From Azosocius aquiferis (GTDB lineage Bacteria > Pseudomonadota > Gammaproteobacteria > UBA6186 > Azoamicaceae), in assembly GCA_043390185.1 (NCBI GenBank), contig DAWERO010000001.1:186001-250000 (forward strand): a stretch of 64,000 nucleotides of DNA, read 5' to 3'. Of this stretch, positions 45,047 to 55,154 are shown one piece after another. How positions within the stretch are numbered: position 1 is the stretch's first letter; each line of letters starts with the position of its first letter. The position numbers and the translations under genes are program-made. The notes below the pieces were generated by a model, which was not told the DNA's origin, did not search any database, and saw nothing but the letters and a program-made list of their open reading frames with translations.

Positions 45047-46489
45047 ATGACAAAAATAAAAACTATAAAAAAAATATTAGATAAAAAATATAAATATGGT
45101 TTTAGCACAAAAACAAATTCTGTTTCTTTTATAACTGGATTAAATGAAAAAACTATATACGAAATATCAAAAAAAAAACAAGAACCAAAATTTTTATTAA
45201 AATGGAGACTACAAGCATATTATAAATGGATAAAAATGAAGGAACCTTCATGGGCTAATATAAAATATAAAAAAATAAATTACCAAAATATAATATATTA
45301 TTCTTCTCCAAAAATAATTAAAAATAAACAAAATTTAAAAAATTTAGATCCAGAAATAATAAAAACATATAATAAATTAGGAATATCTTTAAATGAACAA
45401 AAAAAATTACAAGGGATAGCAATTGACGCTGTATTTGATAGCATTTCTGTTGCAACAACTTTTAAAAAAGAATTAATGAAAATAGGAATTATATTTTGCT
45501 CTTTTTCAGAAGCAATTAAAAATTATCCAAAATTAGTAAATAAATATTTAGGAACAGTTGTTCCATACAATGATAATTTTTTTTCAACATTAAATTCATC
45601 TGTTTTTAGCGATGGTTCTTTTTGCTATATCCCAGAAAATATAAAATGTCCTTTAGAATTATCAACATATTTTAGAATAAACACAATATTAACAGGACAA
45701 TTTGAAAGAACATTAATTGTAGCAAATAAAAACAGTTATGTTAGTTACTTAGAAGGATGCACAGCTCCTATAAGAGATGATAACCAATTACATTCAGCTG
45801 TAGTAGAAATTATAATATTAGAAAATGCAGAAGTAAAATATTCAACAATACAAAATTGGTACCCAGGAAATGAAAAAAATATTGGAGGAATATACAATTT
45901 TGTAACAAAAAGAGGAAAATGTATTGGAAAAAACTCAAAACTATCATGGACACAAATAGAAACTGGATCATCAATAACATGGAAATATCCAAGTATTATT
46001 TTAAAAGGCAATAATAGTAATGGACAATTTAATTCAATAACATTAACAAATCATTTTCAACAATCTGACACTGGATCAAAAATATTACATATAGGAAATA
46101 ATACATCAAGTGTAATAATATCAAAAACAATAACATTAGGATATTCTAAAAGCACATATAGAGGATTAATCAAAATATATAAACAATCTAATAATGCAAA
46201 AAATTATACTCAATGTGATTCATTAATAATAGACAATAATTCAAATTCATATACTTTTCCAAAAATAGAAACTAATAATACAAATTGTGAAATAGAACAC
46301 GAAGCCTCAATAAGCAAAATAAATGAAGAACAATTATTTTATTGCCTACAAAGAGGTTTAAATAATGAAGAATCTATAGGAATAATAGTAAATGGATTTT
46401 GTAAACAAATATTAAAAAAATTACCTATAGAATTTTCTGTAGAAGCATATAAATTATTAAATATAAAAATTGAAGGAGCAATAGGATGA
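45047..46489 (+). CDS. sufB: Fe-S cluster scaffold subunit SufB
   Basis: SufB is the scaffold on which SUF builds Fe-S clusters, with SufC and SufD. The 480 residues match the family well: 'EPSWANIKYKKINYQNI', 'FCYIPENIKCPLELSTYFRIN' in part, 'SYLEGCTAPIRDDNQLHSA', 'GKNSKLSWTQIETGS' and 'CEIEHEASISKINEEQLFYC' near the end. It is the first gene of sufBCDSU and its stop overlaps sufC (ATGA). SufA is not present. This is the Fe-S supply for NarG, NarH, MoaA and complex I. Confidence 0.97.
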   Translation: MTKIKTIKKILDKKYKYGFSTKTNSVSFITGLNEKTIYEISKKKQEPKFLLKWRLQAYYKWIKMKEPSWANIKYKKINYQNIIYYSSPKIIKNKQNLKNLDPEIIKTYNKLGISLNEQKKLQGIAIDAVFDSISVATTFKKELMKIGIIFCSFSEAIKNYPKLVNKYLGTVVPYNDNFFSTLNSSVFSDGSFCYIPENIKCPLELSTYFRINTILTGQFERTLIVANKNSYVSYLEGCTAPIRDDNQLHSAVVEIIILENAEVKYSTIQNWYPGNEKNIGGIYNFVTKRGKCIGKNSKLSWTQIETGSSITWKYPSIILKGNNSNGQFNSITLTNHFQQSDTGSKILHIGNNTSSVIISKTITLGYSKSTYRGLIKIYKQSNNAKNYTQCDSLIIDNNSNSYTFPKIETNNTNCEIEHEASISKINEEQLFYCLQRGLNNEESIGIIVNGFCKQILKKLPIEFSVEAYKLLNIKIEGAIG

Positions 46490-47226
46490 AAAATATATTA
46501 ATTATAAAAAAATTAACAATAAAAACAAATAATAAAATAATATTATCAAATATTAATTTATCAATTAATAAAGGAGAAATACATGCAATAATGGGACCAA
46601 ATGGATCAGGAAAAACTACATTATCAAGGGCATTAGTTAAAGATCCTGAATACATAACAGAAGGAACTATATTATATAAAAATGAAGATACAATAAATTT
46701 TTCTACAGAAATGTGTGCTCAAAAAGGAATTTTTTTAACTTTTCAAAACCCAATATCTATACCAGGAGTAACAAATATTCAATTTATAAAAAGTTCAATA
46801 AATACAATTAAAAAATTTAAAAATGAACAACCGTTAGATATAATAGAATTCACAAAAATAATTAAAAAAAACATAAAATTGTTAAATATGTCAGAAGATT
46901 TTTTGTATAGATCATTAAATGATGGATTTTCTGGGGGAGAAAAAAAAAAAAATGAAATATTACAAATGTTAATTTTAAATCCAGATTTAATAATTTTAGA
47001 TGAAATTGATTCAGGATTAGATATAGATGCATTACAAACAATATCAGAAGTAATAAATCTTTTTAAAACAAAAGAAAAATCAATTATAATAATAACTCAT
47101 TATAATAGAATATTAAATTACATAATTCCAGATTTTATACACATATTAAAACAAGGAAAAATAGTACATAGTGGAGATAAAAATTTATCATTAAAATTAG
47201 AAAAAAATGGATACAATTTTATATAA
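46486..47226 (+). CDS. sufC: SUF ABC-type ATPase SufC
   Basis: SufC is the ATPase that drives SufBD remodelling. Walker A 'GPNGSGKTTLSRAL', Q-loop 'TFQNP', the altered signature 'FSGGEKKKNEILQML' typical of SufC, and Walker B 'LIILDEIDSGLDIDAL' are all intact. 246 residues is normal. A run of 12 A lies within the signature-motif codons. It overlaps sufB by 4 bases. Confidence 0.97.
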   Translation: MKNILIIKKLTIKTNNKIILSNINLSINKGEIHAIMGPNGSGKTTLSRALVKDPEYITEGTILYKNEDTINFSTEMCAQKGIFLTFQNPISIPGVTNIQFIKSSINTIKKFKNEQPLDIIEFTKIIKKNIKLLNMSEDFLYRSLNDGFSGGEKKKNEILQMLILNPDLIILDEIDSGLDIDALQTISEVINLFKTKEKSIIIITHYNRILNYIIPDFIHILKQGKIVHSGDKNLSLKLEKNGYNFI

Positions 47227-47244
47227 AAATTATGAAGGAAATAA

Positions 47245-48450
47245 ATGAATAATATAAATATAAATTATAACTTATTGATAAAATACATAAATAATTTAAA
47301 AATAGAAAATGAATATCAAGAATATGCTTTAAAGATATTAAAAAAAAAAAATATAAAAAATATAATAAATTATTTTAATTTTAATTTAAACACAATTAAG
47401 AATAATAAAAATGAACAAATAAATAATTTAACAAATAATATAAATAATAAAATAATATTTAATAATGGATTATATGAAAAACATATTTTAAATGAAAATA
47501 TAAAAATAGATATAATAGATATCAAAAAAAATATTCCAAAAAAATTAAATGATTTTTTCAATATAAATTATATAAACAAATTATCTACTATAGACTTATT
47601 AAATTATATAAGTATAAAAAATATTGTTTGCTTAAAAATAAAAAAAAATACATCAATTGAAGATCCAATATTTATAATTTATAAAAATACAAATACAAAA
47701 TATATAATAAATAATACAAAAAATTTTATTAATATAGAAAAAAATATAAAAATAAAAATAATAGAAATACACACTAGCAACATTCAAAAATCATTCAATA
47801 ATATTATAAATCATATCAAAATAAATAATAATTCAAAAATAAAACACATAATATTAAATAATAATAACAACATAAATAAAATAAAAAATAATATAAAAAT
47901 AAATAATAATACAAATTATAAACATAAATATGTTTCTATAAACGGAAAAAAAACAAAATATAAATTAAAAATAAAAATACTTGGAAATAATTCAAATGTT
48001 ACATTTAAATGTTTAACAATATTAAATAAAAATAATAAAAATAATATAAAATATACAATATTACATAAAAATTCAAATAATAAAAGTAATTGCATAATAA
48101 AAAATATAAATAAACATAAATCTATAACAAAATTTAATGGAATTATAAAAATAGAAAAAAAAGCAAATAAAACAAAAGCAAATTTACATACAAAAGGTAT
48201 ATTATTATCAAAATTAAATATAATAAAATATAGCCCTAAACTTTTTATAAAAAATAAAAACGTAATTTGTAATCACAGTTCAACAATAGGCACATTTGAT
48301 AAATCAATATTATTATATATGAAAACTAGAGGAATAATAAAAAAAGAAATATTCAAATTATTAATAAATAGTTTTATATACCCTATAACAAATATGCTTC
48401 CAAAAATAATAAAAGAAATAATATATAAAAATATTTATCAAAATGAATAA
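47245..48450 (+). CDS. sufD: SUF scaffold partner SufD (strongly drifted)
   Basis: SufD pairs with SufB. Identification relies on position between sufC and sufS, plus C-terminal family blocks: 'TKGILLSKLNIIKYSPKLFI', 'NHSSTIGTFDKSILLYMKTRGI' in part (family H-G-A-T-V-G-x-L-D with Leu-Tyr-L-x-x-R-G-I) and 'IKKEIFKLLINSF'. The N-terminal half is almost entirely I, K and N. The His of the family H-G/S-A-T pattern is retained ('CNHSST'). 401 residues is normal. It overlaps sufS by 8 bases. Confidence 0.85.
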   Translation: MNNININYNLLIKYINNLKIENEYQEYALKILKKKNIKNIINYFNFNLNTIKNNKNEQINNLTNNINNKIIFNNGLYEKHILNENIKIDIIDIKKNIPKKLNDFFNINYINKLSTIDLLNYISIKNIVCLKIKKNTSIEDPIFIIYKNTNTKYIINNTKNFINIEKNIKIKIIEIHTSNIQKSFNNIINHIKINNNSKIKHIILNNNNNINKIKNNIKINNNTNYKHKYVSINGKKTKYKLKIKILGNNSNVTFKCLTILNKNNKNNIKYTILHKNSNNKSNCIIKNINKHKSITKFNGIIKIEKKANKTKANLHTKGILLSKLNIIKYSPKLFIKNKNVICNHSSTIGTFDKSILLYMKTRGIIKKEIFKLLINSFIYPITNMLPKIIKEIIYKNIYQNE

Positions 48451-49678
48451 CTATATAAAACAAATAAGAAAAGAATTTCCTATTTTTAATAAAAAAATAA
48501 ATGGACAATATTTATCATATTTAGATAATGCAGCTTCAAGTCAAATGCCAAAAAGTTGCATAAATACTTTAAAAAAATACTATGAAAATTCACATTCAAA
48601 TATACATAGAGGTATTTACACTCTAAGTGAAAAAAATACATATCAATTCGAAAATACAAGAAATAAAATAAAAAAATACATAAATGCTAAATATGAAGAA
48701 GAATGTATTTTTGTAAAAGGAACAACTGAAGCAATAAATTTAGTAGCTTATATTTTTGGAGAAGAACATATAAAAGAAAATGATGAAATCATAATAACTG
48801 AAATGGAACATCATTCTAATATAATTCCATGGCAAATATTATGTAAAAAAAAAAAAGCAATATTAAAAATAATACCAATAAAAAAAAACGGAGATCTTGA
48901 TATAAGTTGTTTAAATATTTTAATGTCAAAAAAAACTAAATTAATTTCTTTAACTTTTATTTCAAATGCTATAGGAACAATAAATCCTATAAAATATATA
49001 ACTGATATAGCTAAAAAAAAAAATATTTATGTATTAATAGATGGAGCACAAGCTATATCTCATATAGATATAGATGTTCAATATATAAATTGTGATTTTT
49101 TTGTATTTTCATCTCATAAAATATACGGGCCAACAGGATTAGGGATACTTTATTGTAAAAAAAAATTATTAAATAATTTACACCCATATCAAAGTGGAGG
49201 ATCTATGGTACTAAATGTTGAATTAAATAAATCAACATATAAAAATATTCCTCATAAATTTGAAGCTGGAACTCCCTCTATATCAAGCATAATAACTTTT
49301 GGAGAAACTTTAAATTTTTTACAATCAATAAATAAAAAAATAATTTATAAACATGAAGAAGAACTATTAAAATATGCTCATTTTATTTTACTAAAAATAC
49401 CAAATATAAACATAATAGGAAATCAAATAAATAAAAAAAACATAATATCATTTACAATAAAAAATATACATTCACATGATATAGCTACAATTACTAATGA
49501 ATATGGAGTAGCAGTTAGAGCTGGACATCATTGTGCTATTCCATTAATGAAATTTTTTAATTTAACATCTACAACTAGAATATCAATTGGTATGTATAGT
49601 ACATATGAAGAAATAGATATACTATATAAAAGCTTATTACATACTATTAAATTATTTAATAAAAAAAAAAAGGTTTAA
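48443..49678 (+). CDS. sufS: Cysteine desulfurase SufS
   Basis: SufS is a PLP enzyme that takes sulfur from cysteine for Fe-S assembly. 'YLDNAASSQMP', 'RGIYTLSE', 'ITEMEHHSNIIPWQ', the PLP Asp/Gln in 'LIDGAQAISH', the Schiff-base Lys in 'FSSHKIYGPTGLG' and the catalytic C364 in 'RAGHHCAIPLM' are all present. 411 residues is normal. It is followed 1 base later by sufU, its usual sulfur acceptor where SufE is absent. Confidence 0.97.
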   Translation: MNNYIKQIRKEFPIFNKKINGQYLSYLDNAASSQMPKSCINTLKKYYENSHSNIHRGIYTLSEKNTYQFENTRNKIKKYINAKYEEECIFVKGTTEAINLVAYIFGEEHIKENDEIIITEMEHHSNIIPWQILCKKKKAILKIIPIKKNGDLDISCLNILMSKKTKLISLTFISNAIGTINPIKYITDIAKKKNIYVLIDGAQAISHIDIDVQYINCDFFVFSSHKIYGPTGLGILYCKKKLLNNLHPYQSGGSMVLNVELNKSTYKNIPHKFEAGTPSISSIITFGETLNFLQSINKKIIYKHEEELLKYAHFILLKIPNINIIGNQINKKNIISFTIKNIHSHDIATITNEYGVAVRAGHHCAIPLMKFFNLTSTTRISIGMYSTYEEIDILYKSLLHTIKLFNKKKKV

Positions 49679-49679
49679 T

Positions 49680-50102
49680 ATGAATATAAACGAATTATAT
49701 AAAGAAATAATAATAGATCATGGAACAAACCCAAGAAATTATAAAATATTACCAATAAGTAATTATACATATAAAGGATATAACCCAATATGTGGAGATA
49801 CTATACACATATATATTTATATAAAAAATAATATTATAAAAAATATATCTTTTCAAGGAAAAGGATGTTCAATATCAATTGCCTCAGCTTCAATAATGAC
49901 AGAAGAATTTATAGATAAAAATATAAATTATGCAATAAAATTACATAATTTATTCAATAAATATTTATTAGGAAACAAAGAAACAATAATAATAAATGAT
50001 AAATTAAAAGCTTTATCAGGAATAAAAAATTTTCCAGCAAGAATAAAATGTGCTACACTTGCTTGGTATAGTTTTAAAAAAGCTATAAAAACAAATATAT
50101 AA
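49680..50102 (+). CDS. sufU: SufU-type sulfur acceptor / Fe-S assembly protein
   Basis: This IscU-like protein is of the SufU subgroup. Ligands are in 'GYNPICGD', 'GKGCSISIASASIMTE' and 'PARIKCATLAWYS', and the insertion between the second and third Cys regions plus the 'ALSGIKNFPARIKC' block are SufU features. It would accept sulfur from SufS. 140 residues is normal. Last gene of sufBCDSU. Confidence 0.93.
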   Translation: MNINELYKEIIIDHGTNPRNYKILPISNYTYKGYNPICGDTIHIYIYIKNNIIKNISFQGKGCSISIASASIMTEEFIDKNINYAIKLHNLFNKYLLGNKETIIINDKLKALSGIKNFPARIKCATLAWYSFKKAIKTNI

Positions 50103-50127
50103 TAAAAAAAAAAATAAGAATAATTAA

Positions 50128-51825
50128 GTGAATAATAATATATATAAAACATCAAATTTATTTTTTCCAACAATAAAAGAAACAAAAAATAATATAAAAT
50201 CAACAAGTCATAAATTAATGATTAAAGCAGGAATAATAAGACAAACTGCTTCTGGTATATATACATTATTACCATTAGGTTTATTATCAATTAATAAAAT
50301 ACAATTTATAATAAAAAAATATTTAAATGAAATAAATTGTCAAGAAATATTAATGCCAATATTACAACCAAAAAATTTATGGGATGAATCAAAAAGATGG
50401 GACAAATATGGTTCTCAATTATTTAATTTAAAAGACAGAAAAAATAGAAAATTTTGCTTAGGTCCAACACATGAAGAAATTGTAACTGATTTAATTAGAC
50501 ATAATATATATGGATATAAACAATTTCCAATAACTTTATATCAAATACAAACAAAATTTAGAGACGAATATAGACCTAAATTTGGATTAATAAGAGCTAG
50601 AGAATTCATAATGAAAGATGCTTATTCATTTCATATGAATAAAAAATGCTTGAATTATACATATAATAAAATTAGAACTGCATATATAAAAATATTTAAT
50701 TTATTCAACTTAGAATATAAAATAGTCATTGCAGATTCTGGAGAAATAGGTGGAAATTTATCTGAAGAATTTCATATAATATCAAAAACAGGAGAAGATA
50801 AAATAGCTATATCTAAAAAAAGTAATTTTGCATCTAATGTAGAATTAGCTATTCCAGGATATATAAAAAAAAAAAATTTAAAAAAACTCAAAAATAAAAA
50901 AATAAATATTAAATACAATAAAATTAATATTAAATATAAAAGCTATAAAAATAATAGTAATATAAAAACAATAAAAACAATATTATTAAAAGGAAAAAAA
51001 AAAAAATCTCCAATTATAATTATAATAATAAAAAAAATTTATCAAATAAATTCATTAAAATTAATAAAAAATAAAATTATAAAAAAACCATTGCAAATAA
51101 TACAAAATAAATATATAAATATTGAAAAAGTAAAAGACAAAATACCAATAATTATAGATAATTCAACATATAACAATACTAATTATTCACAAAAATTAAA
51201 TAAAAAAAATTTATGGAAAATAAATATAAATTTATTATTAAAAAATATAAAAATAAATGACATAAGATATATATCAAATTTAGATATAAGTCCATGCGGA
51301 AATGGATACATAAAAATAAAAAAAGGAACAGAAGTAGGACATATTTTTAAATTAGGAAATAAATATAGCACATTAATGAAAACACAAATTAATAATAATA
51401 ATAAACAATCACAATATATTGAAATGGGATGTTATGGAATAGGAATTTCAAGATTATTATCAATAATAATAGAACAAACATGTGATAAACATGGTATAAT
51501 ATTTCCAGAAATAATATCACCTTTTAATGTAATAATTATTCCAATAAATTTAAAAAATAAAATAATAAAAGAATACACTATAAATTTATATAAAGAACTA
51601 AAAGATAAAAAAATAGATGTAATAATAGAGAATAGAAAAATAAACATACAAATAATTCTATCAGAAATTGATCTAATAGGAATACCTCATAGGATTATTA
51701 TTAATGAAAAAAACTTATTATTAAATAAACTTGAATACAAATCAAGAAATTCAAAAAATATTTTTTTACTAAATAAAAATGAAATTTTTAATATAATAGA
51801 AAAAAATTTAAAAAAATGCATTTAA
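50128..51825 (+). CDS. proS: Prolyl-tRNA synthetase with a drifted editing (INS) domain
   Basis: ProS charges tRNA-Pro. The start is GTG 50128. The class II core is well kept: 'SGIYTLLPLG', 'WDKYGSQLFNLKDRKNRKFC' as start of the core, 'FRDEYRPKFGLIRAREFIMK', 'GEIGGNLSEEFH', 'GCYGIGISRLLSIIIEQ'. The bacterial INS editing domain is present in place and nearly full size (about residues 225-395), but reads as K/I/N-rich; 'TIKTILLKG' retains the Lys of family TVKTLLV, while the glycine loop (GSLGP) is not recognisable. C-terminal anticodon domain is present. It overlaps the next gene by 10 bases. Confidence 0.94.
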   Translation: MNNNIYKTSNLFFPTIKETKNNIKSTSHKLMIKAGIIRQTASGIYTLLPLGLLSINKIQFIIKKYLNEINCQEILMPILQPKNLWDESKRWDKYGSQLFNLKDRKNRKFCLGPTHEEIVTDLIRHNIYGYKQFPITLYQIQTKFRDEYRPKFGLIRAREFIMKDAYSFHMNKKCLNYTYNKIRTAYIKIFNLFNLEYKIVIADSGEIGGNLSEEFHIISKTGEDKIAISKKSNFASNVELAIPGYIKKKNLKKLKNKKINIKYNKINIKYKSYKNNSNIKTIKTILLKGKKKKSPIIIIIIKKIYQINSLKLIKNKIIKKPLQIIQNKYINIEKVKDKIPIIIDNSTYNNTNYSQKLNKKNLWKININLLLKNIKINDIRYISNLDISPCGNGYIKIKKGTEVGHIFKLGNKYSTLMKTQINNNNKQSQYIEMGCYGIGISRLLSIIIEQTCDKHGIIFPEIISPFNVIIIPINLKNKIIKEYTINLYKELKDKKIDVIIENRKINIQIILSEIDLIGIPHRIIINEKNLLLNKLEYKSRNSKNIFLLNKNEIFNIIEKNLKKCI

Positions 51826-52700
51826 TAATAATATTATATTCTTTATTTGCTAGTATTTTTACTTTACAAAAAGAAACATTAAAATACGCTGAACCATTAT
51901 TTCTTATAGGAATAAGAATGACTATTTCTGGATTTATATTAATATTACATGAAATAACAAATAAAAATTTAATTAAAATAAAATTAAAACATATACCTTT
52001 ATTTATCATATTATCATTATTAAATATTTATTTAACAAATATACTTGAAATATGGGGAATGTCGTATATAACATCATCAAAAACATGTTTAATTTATAGT
52101 TTATCTCCATTTATAACAGCCATATTTTCTTATTTAACAATAAAAGAAAAATTATCAATTAAAAAAAAAATAGGATTAATAATAGGATTTATAGGGTTAA
52201 TTCCTATAATATATACACAAAGCCAAGAAGAAATTAATATTGGAAAATTTTTTATTTTAACTCTTCCTGAAATATCAATAATAGGAGCAGTAATTTGTAA
52301 TACTTTAGGATGGATTACATTAAAAAAAATTATAATTAAAAATTATTCACCAATAATAGCAAATGGATATAGCATGCTCTTAGGAGGAACACTAATATTA
52401 ATACATTCATATACTTTTAAAGAAATGTGGATAAATTTTCCAATATATAATATCAATATTTTTATATTTTATAATATATTAACCGGAATAATATCAAATA
52501 TAATCTGTTATAATTTATTTGGACATTTATTAAAAAAATATACAGTAACATTTATGAGTTTTGCTGGATTAATGACACCAATTTTTGCATCATGTTTTGG
52601 AATAATATTTCACAATGAAATAATAACATGGCATTTTTACGCATCAAATATAATATTTACAATAGGACTTATAATATATCATAATGAAGAATTAAAATAA
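51816..52700 (+). CDS. EamA/DMT-family transporter
   Basis: A 294-residue protein with about 10 TM helices and the two-fold EamA repeat: N-terminal 'FLIGIRMTISGFILILHE' and 'MSYITSSKTCLIYSLSPFITAIFSYL' in part, with the second repeat in 'MSFAGLMTPIFASCFGIIF'. Members export or exchange amino acids and small metabolites; substrate cannot be told. It is co-oriented with proS (10-base overlap) and converges with the AmpG-like gene. Confidence 0.85.
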   Translation: MHLIIILYSLFASIFTLQKETLKYAEPLFLIGIRMTISGFILILHEITNKNLIKIKLKHIPLFIILSLLNIYLTNILEIWGMSYITSSKTCLIYSLSPFITAIFSYLTIKEKLSIKKKIGLIIGFIGLIPIIYTQSQEEINIGKFFILTLPEISIIGAVICNTLGWITLKKIIIKNYSPIIANGYSMLLGGTLILIHSYTFKEMWINFPIYNINIFIFYNILTGIISNIICYNLFGHLLKKYTVTFMSFAGLMTPIFASCFGIIFHNEIITWHFYASNIIFTIGLIIYHNEELK

Positions 52701-52701
52701 T

Positions 52702-53967
52702 TTAACTATTTTTCGAAACATAAATAAAATGTTTTTTACAACAAAATAAAATCACAACACTAGGAATACAAATTAAACAAACAACTAAATAAAAATAATC
52801 CCATATAAAAAAATCAGCACAAATACCACCTAAAAAAGAAAAAAAAACCCTAACAAAAGAAGAAAAAGAAGATAAAAAAGCATAATAAATTAAAGTATAT
52901 TCAACACAACATAAATAAGAAAAATATGTAATCAAAATAACTTGACTCATTCCAGATACTACATTTTCTATAGCTACAAGATATAATAAAAATATAATGT
53001 TATATCCTATAATAGATTGAATAAAAAATAAAAAACTAATTAAAATCTGAAAAAAACAACAAAATAAAAATAATTTCCATATATTACTCTTCATTAAAAA
53101 AAAACCACCAATTCCTCCACCTAAAATCATTAAAAATATACCAAAAGTTTTAACAATATAAATAATTTCTATTTTAGAAAAACCTAATTCTATAAAAAAA
53201 GGTATACTCATAGTATTTAAAATAGTATCACCAAATTTAAAAAAAAATATAAAAATTAAAACTATTTTAATATCAGAAATTTTCATTACATAAAAAAATA
53301 AATTTTTAAAAGTTAATAAATCACTAAAAGATTTAGATAAATACTTTTTAGGTTCTTCTGAAAATAAAGTAATAAAAATTCCAAAAATAATAAAACCAGA
53401 CATAATAAAATAAGTTATAACCCAACTATTATAATAAAAAGAAAAATATAAAGCTCCAGATCCAGAAATTAACATTCCACATCTATAACCTAAAACAAAA
53501 ATCATAGAACCTAAACTTATATTAATATTATAACTTTTTAATAATTCTATTCTATAGACTTCTATAACAACATCTTGTATAGCAGAAAAAAAACCAACAA
53601 AAAAAGCGCATACAATAGAAAAAAAAAATTTATTATATGAATTACTTATAGCTAATATTATAATACTAAAAATTAATAAAATTTGAGATAATAAAAGCCA
53701 ACTTTTTCTTTGTCCAAAAAAAAAAGATAAAAATGGCACTTTTAAATAATCAATATAAGGGCCAAAAATAAATTTTAAAGAATAAGGAACAGTAACCCAA
53801 GCAAACAAACCAATTTGAGTTTTATTAAAACCAATTTCTAATAACCACATATTTAAAGTAGACAAAATTAATAAAAAAGGCAATCCACTAAAAATACCAA
53901 AAAAAAATATAATAAATAAAATATAATAGAATTTACTAAATATTTTATTTTTTAAATATAAAAACAT
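52702..53967 (-). CDS. AmpG/AT-1 (PAT) family MFS transporter
   Basis: A 12-TM transporter of 421 residues. The N-terminus matches the AmpG/acetyl-CoA transporter family: 'FSGLPFLLILSTLNMWLLE', 'IGLFAWVTVPYSLKFIFGP', 'RKSWLLLSQILL' and 'SAIQDVVIEVYRIELL'. AmpG of free-living bacteria imports muropeptides for recycling; AT-1 relatives carry acetyl-CoA and several intracellular bacteria keep AmpG-like paralogues. Which applies here is not visible. It stands alone between the EamA gene (convergent) and a terminator. Confidence 0.82.
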   Translation of the reverse strand: MFLYLKNKIFSKFYYILFIIFFFGIFSGLPFLLILSTLNMWLLEIGFNKTQIGLFAWVTVPYSLKFIFGPYIDYLKVPFLSFFFGQRKSWLLLSQILLIFSIIILAISNSYNKFFFSIVCAFFVGFFSAIQDVVIEVYRIELLKSYNINISLGSMIFVLGYRCGMLISGSGALYFSFYYNSWVITYFIMSGFIIFGIFITLFSEEPKKYLSKSFSDLLTFKNLFFYVMKISDIKIVLIFIFFFKFGDTILNTMSIPFFIELGFSKIEIIYIVKTFGIFLMILGGGIGGFFLMKSNIWKLFLFCCFFQILISFLFFIQSIIGYNIIFLLYLVAIENVVSGMSQVILITYFSYLCCVEYTLIYYAFLSSFSSFVRVFFSFLGGICADFFIWDYFYLVVCLICIPSVVILFCCKKHFIYVSKNS

Positions 53968-54048
53968 AATATTAAATCAAACAAATCACAAAAATAAAAA
54001 ATATTAAAAATATAAAAAAAAATTTAAAATAAAAATAACATAAAAATT

Positions 54049-54087
54049 AAAAAAACATTATTTTATAAAATAACATAATGTTTTTTT
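54049..54087. terminator. Terminator hairpin between the BI-1 gene and the AmpG-like gene
   Basis: The 13-base arms 54049-54061 and 54075-54087 are exact reverse complements with seven A at one end and seven T at the other, around a 13-base loop. It lies 21 bases after the BI-1 stop on the minus strand and likely ends that transcript. Confidence 0.7.
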
Positions 54088-54108
54088 AATTTTATATTTA
54101 TATAATTA

Positions 54109-54777
54109 TTAATCTTTTCTTCCAATGAAAAAACCAAATAAACGTAAAAAACTAACAAATAAATTAAAAAAATCTAAATATAAATTTATAGTTGCCAAAA
54201 TATAATTACGCTCTCCACCATTAATCAATTGACTAGTTTCATATAAAATATAACCACAAGATAATAATACTATAAAAAAAGATACTAATAAATTTACCCA
54301 AAATATAGAAAAAATATATCCTATTATACTTAAAATAAGTACTAAAAAAAAAGAAATAAATAAAAAACAACCTAAATAATTAAAATCTTTTTTAGTAAAA
54401 AAAGCATATAAAGACAAAAAAGAAAAAAGAAAAAAAGTAACAAATAAAGATAATAAAATTATTTCTTGACCATTAACAAATTTATATAAAATCATATTTA
54501 TTAAAGGGCTCAAACTATATCCTAAAAATCCAGTAAAACAAAAAAGAAAAAAAATACCATAATAACTATTTTTAAAAATATTAATTAAATAAATTAAACC
54601 AATATAAATTAAAATAGAAAAAAAACCTAAAGATTTAGAATGAGTAACAACAGAAAACCAAGCTGTTAAAAAACTAAATAATAAATTAATTGATAATAAA
54701 ATATAAGTATTTCTTATAACTTTATTAATTAATAAACTATCATATCCTATTCTATAACCCTTAACATAATTATTCAT
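54109..54777 (-). CDS. BAX inhibitor-1 / YccA family membrane protein
   Basis: A 222-residue protein with 7 TM helices typical of BI-1/YccA. 'VIRNTYILLSINLLFSFLTA' (family V-L-R-N-T-Y-x-L-L-x-x-T) and the C-terminal 'LYETSQLINGGERNYILATI' and 'LYLDFFNLFVSFLRLFG' (family LYLDIxNLFLxLLRI-G) are clear. Relatives are leak channels or modulators of FtsH. ATG 54777 with GAGGTG upstream is preferred to GTG at 54783. Function in this organism is unknown. Confidence 0.93.
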   Translation of the reverse strand: MNNYVKGYRIGYDSLLINKVIRNTYILLSINLLFSFLTAWFSVVTHSKSLGFFSILIYIGLIYLINIFKNSYYGIFFLFCFTGFLGYSLSPLINMILYKFVNGQEIILLSLFVTFFLFSFLSLYAFFTKKDFNYLGCFLFISFFLVLILSIIGYIFSIFWVNLLVSFFIVLLSCGYILYETSQLINGGERNYILATINLYLDFFNLFVSFLRLFGFFIGRKD

Positions 54778-54861
54778 AAACACCTCATTTATAAAAAAAA
54801 TAAAAAAAACAATATTATTATAAATAATTAATATTAATATTAAAACAAATTAAAAAAAATT

Positions 54862-55110
54862 TTATTTTTTTAAAATTTTTTTCCATTCATCAGTAGTATG
54901 AGTTTGTAAACTTACAGCATGTAAAATTTTATTAACAATAAAATAATTTATAACACTATATATATAACGATGCCTATCTATTAAATTAACATTAATAAAA
55001 AAATCATTAATAACAATAATTTCAAAATGAATTTCATCTGAAGTTTTAACAAAAACTTCAGAATTAGAAAAATTTAAAAGAATAAAATCTTTTATTTTTT
55101 TAGATATCAT
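54862..55110 (-). CDS. BolA/IbaG family protein
   Basis: BolA-type proteins pair with monothiol glutaredoxins in Fe-S handling. The 82-residue product shows 'HFEIIVINDFF', 'RHRYIYSVI' and the C-terminal 'LHAVSLQTHTTDEWKK', a clear match for the BolA family (H-A-L-S-L-Q-T). ATG 55110 is preferred over TTG 55122. Near mlaA it could be an IbaG-type protein, since ibaG neighbours mla genes in E. coli. Confidence 0.9.
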   Translation of the reverse strand: MISKKIKDFILLNFSNSEVFVKTSDEIHFEIIVINDFFINVNLIDRHRYIYSVINYFIVNKILHAVSLQTHTTDEWKKILKK

Positions 55111-55154
55111 AAAATTTACCAAAAAAAATTCAATTAAAAAAAATAAAACATAAA

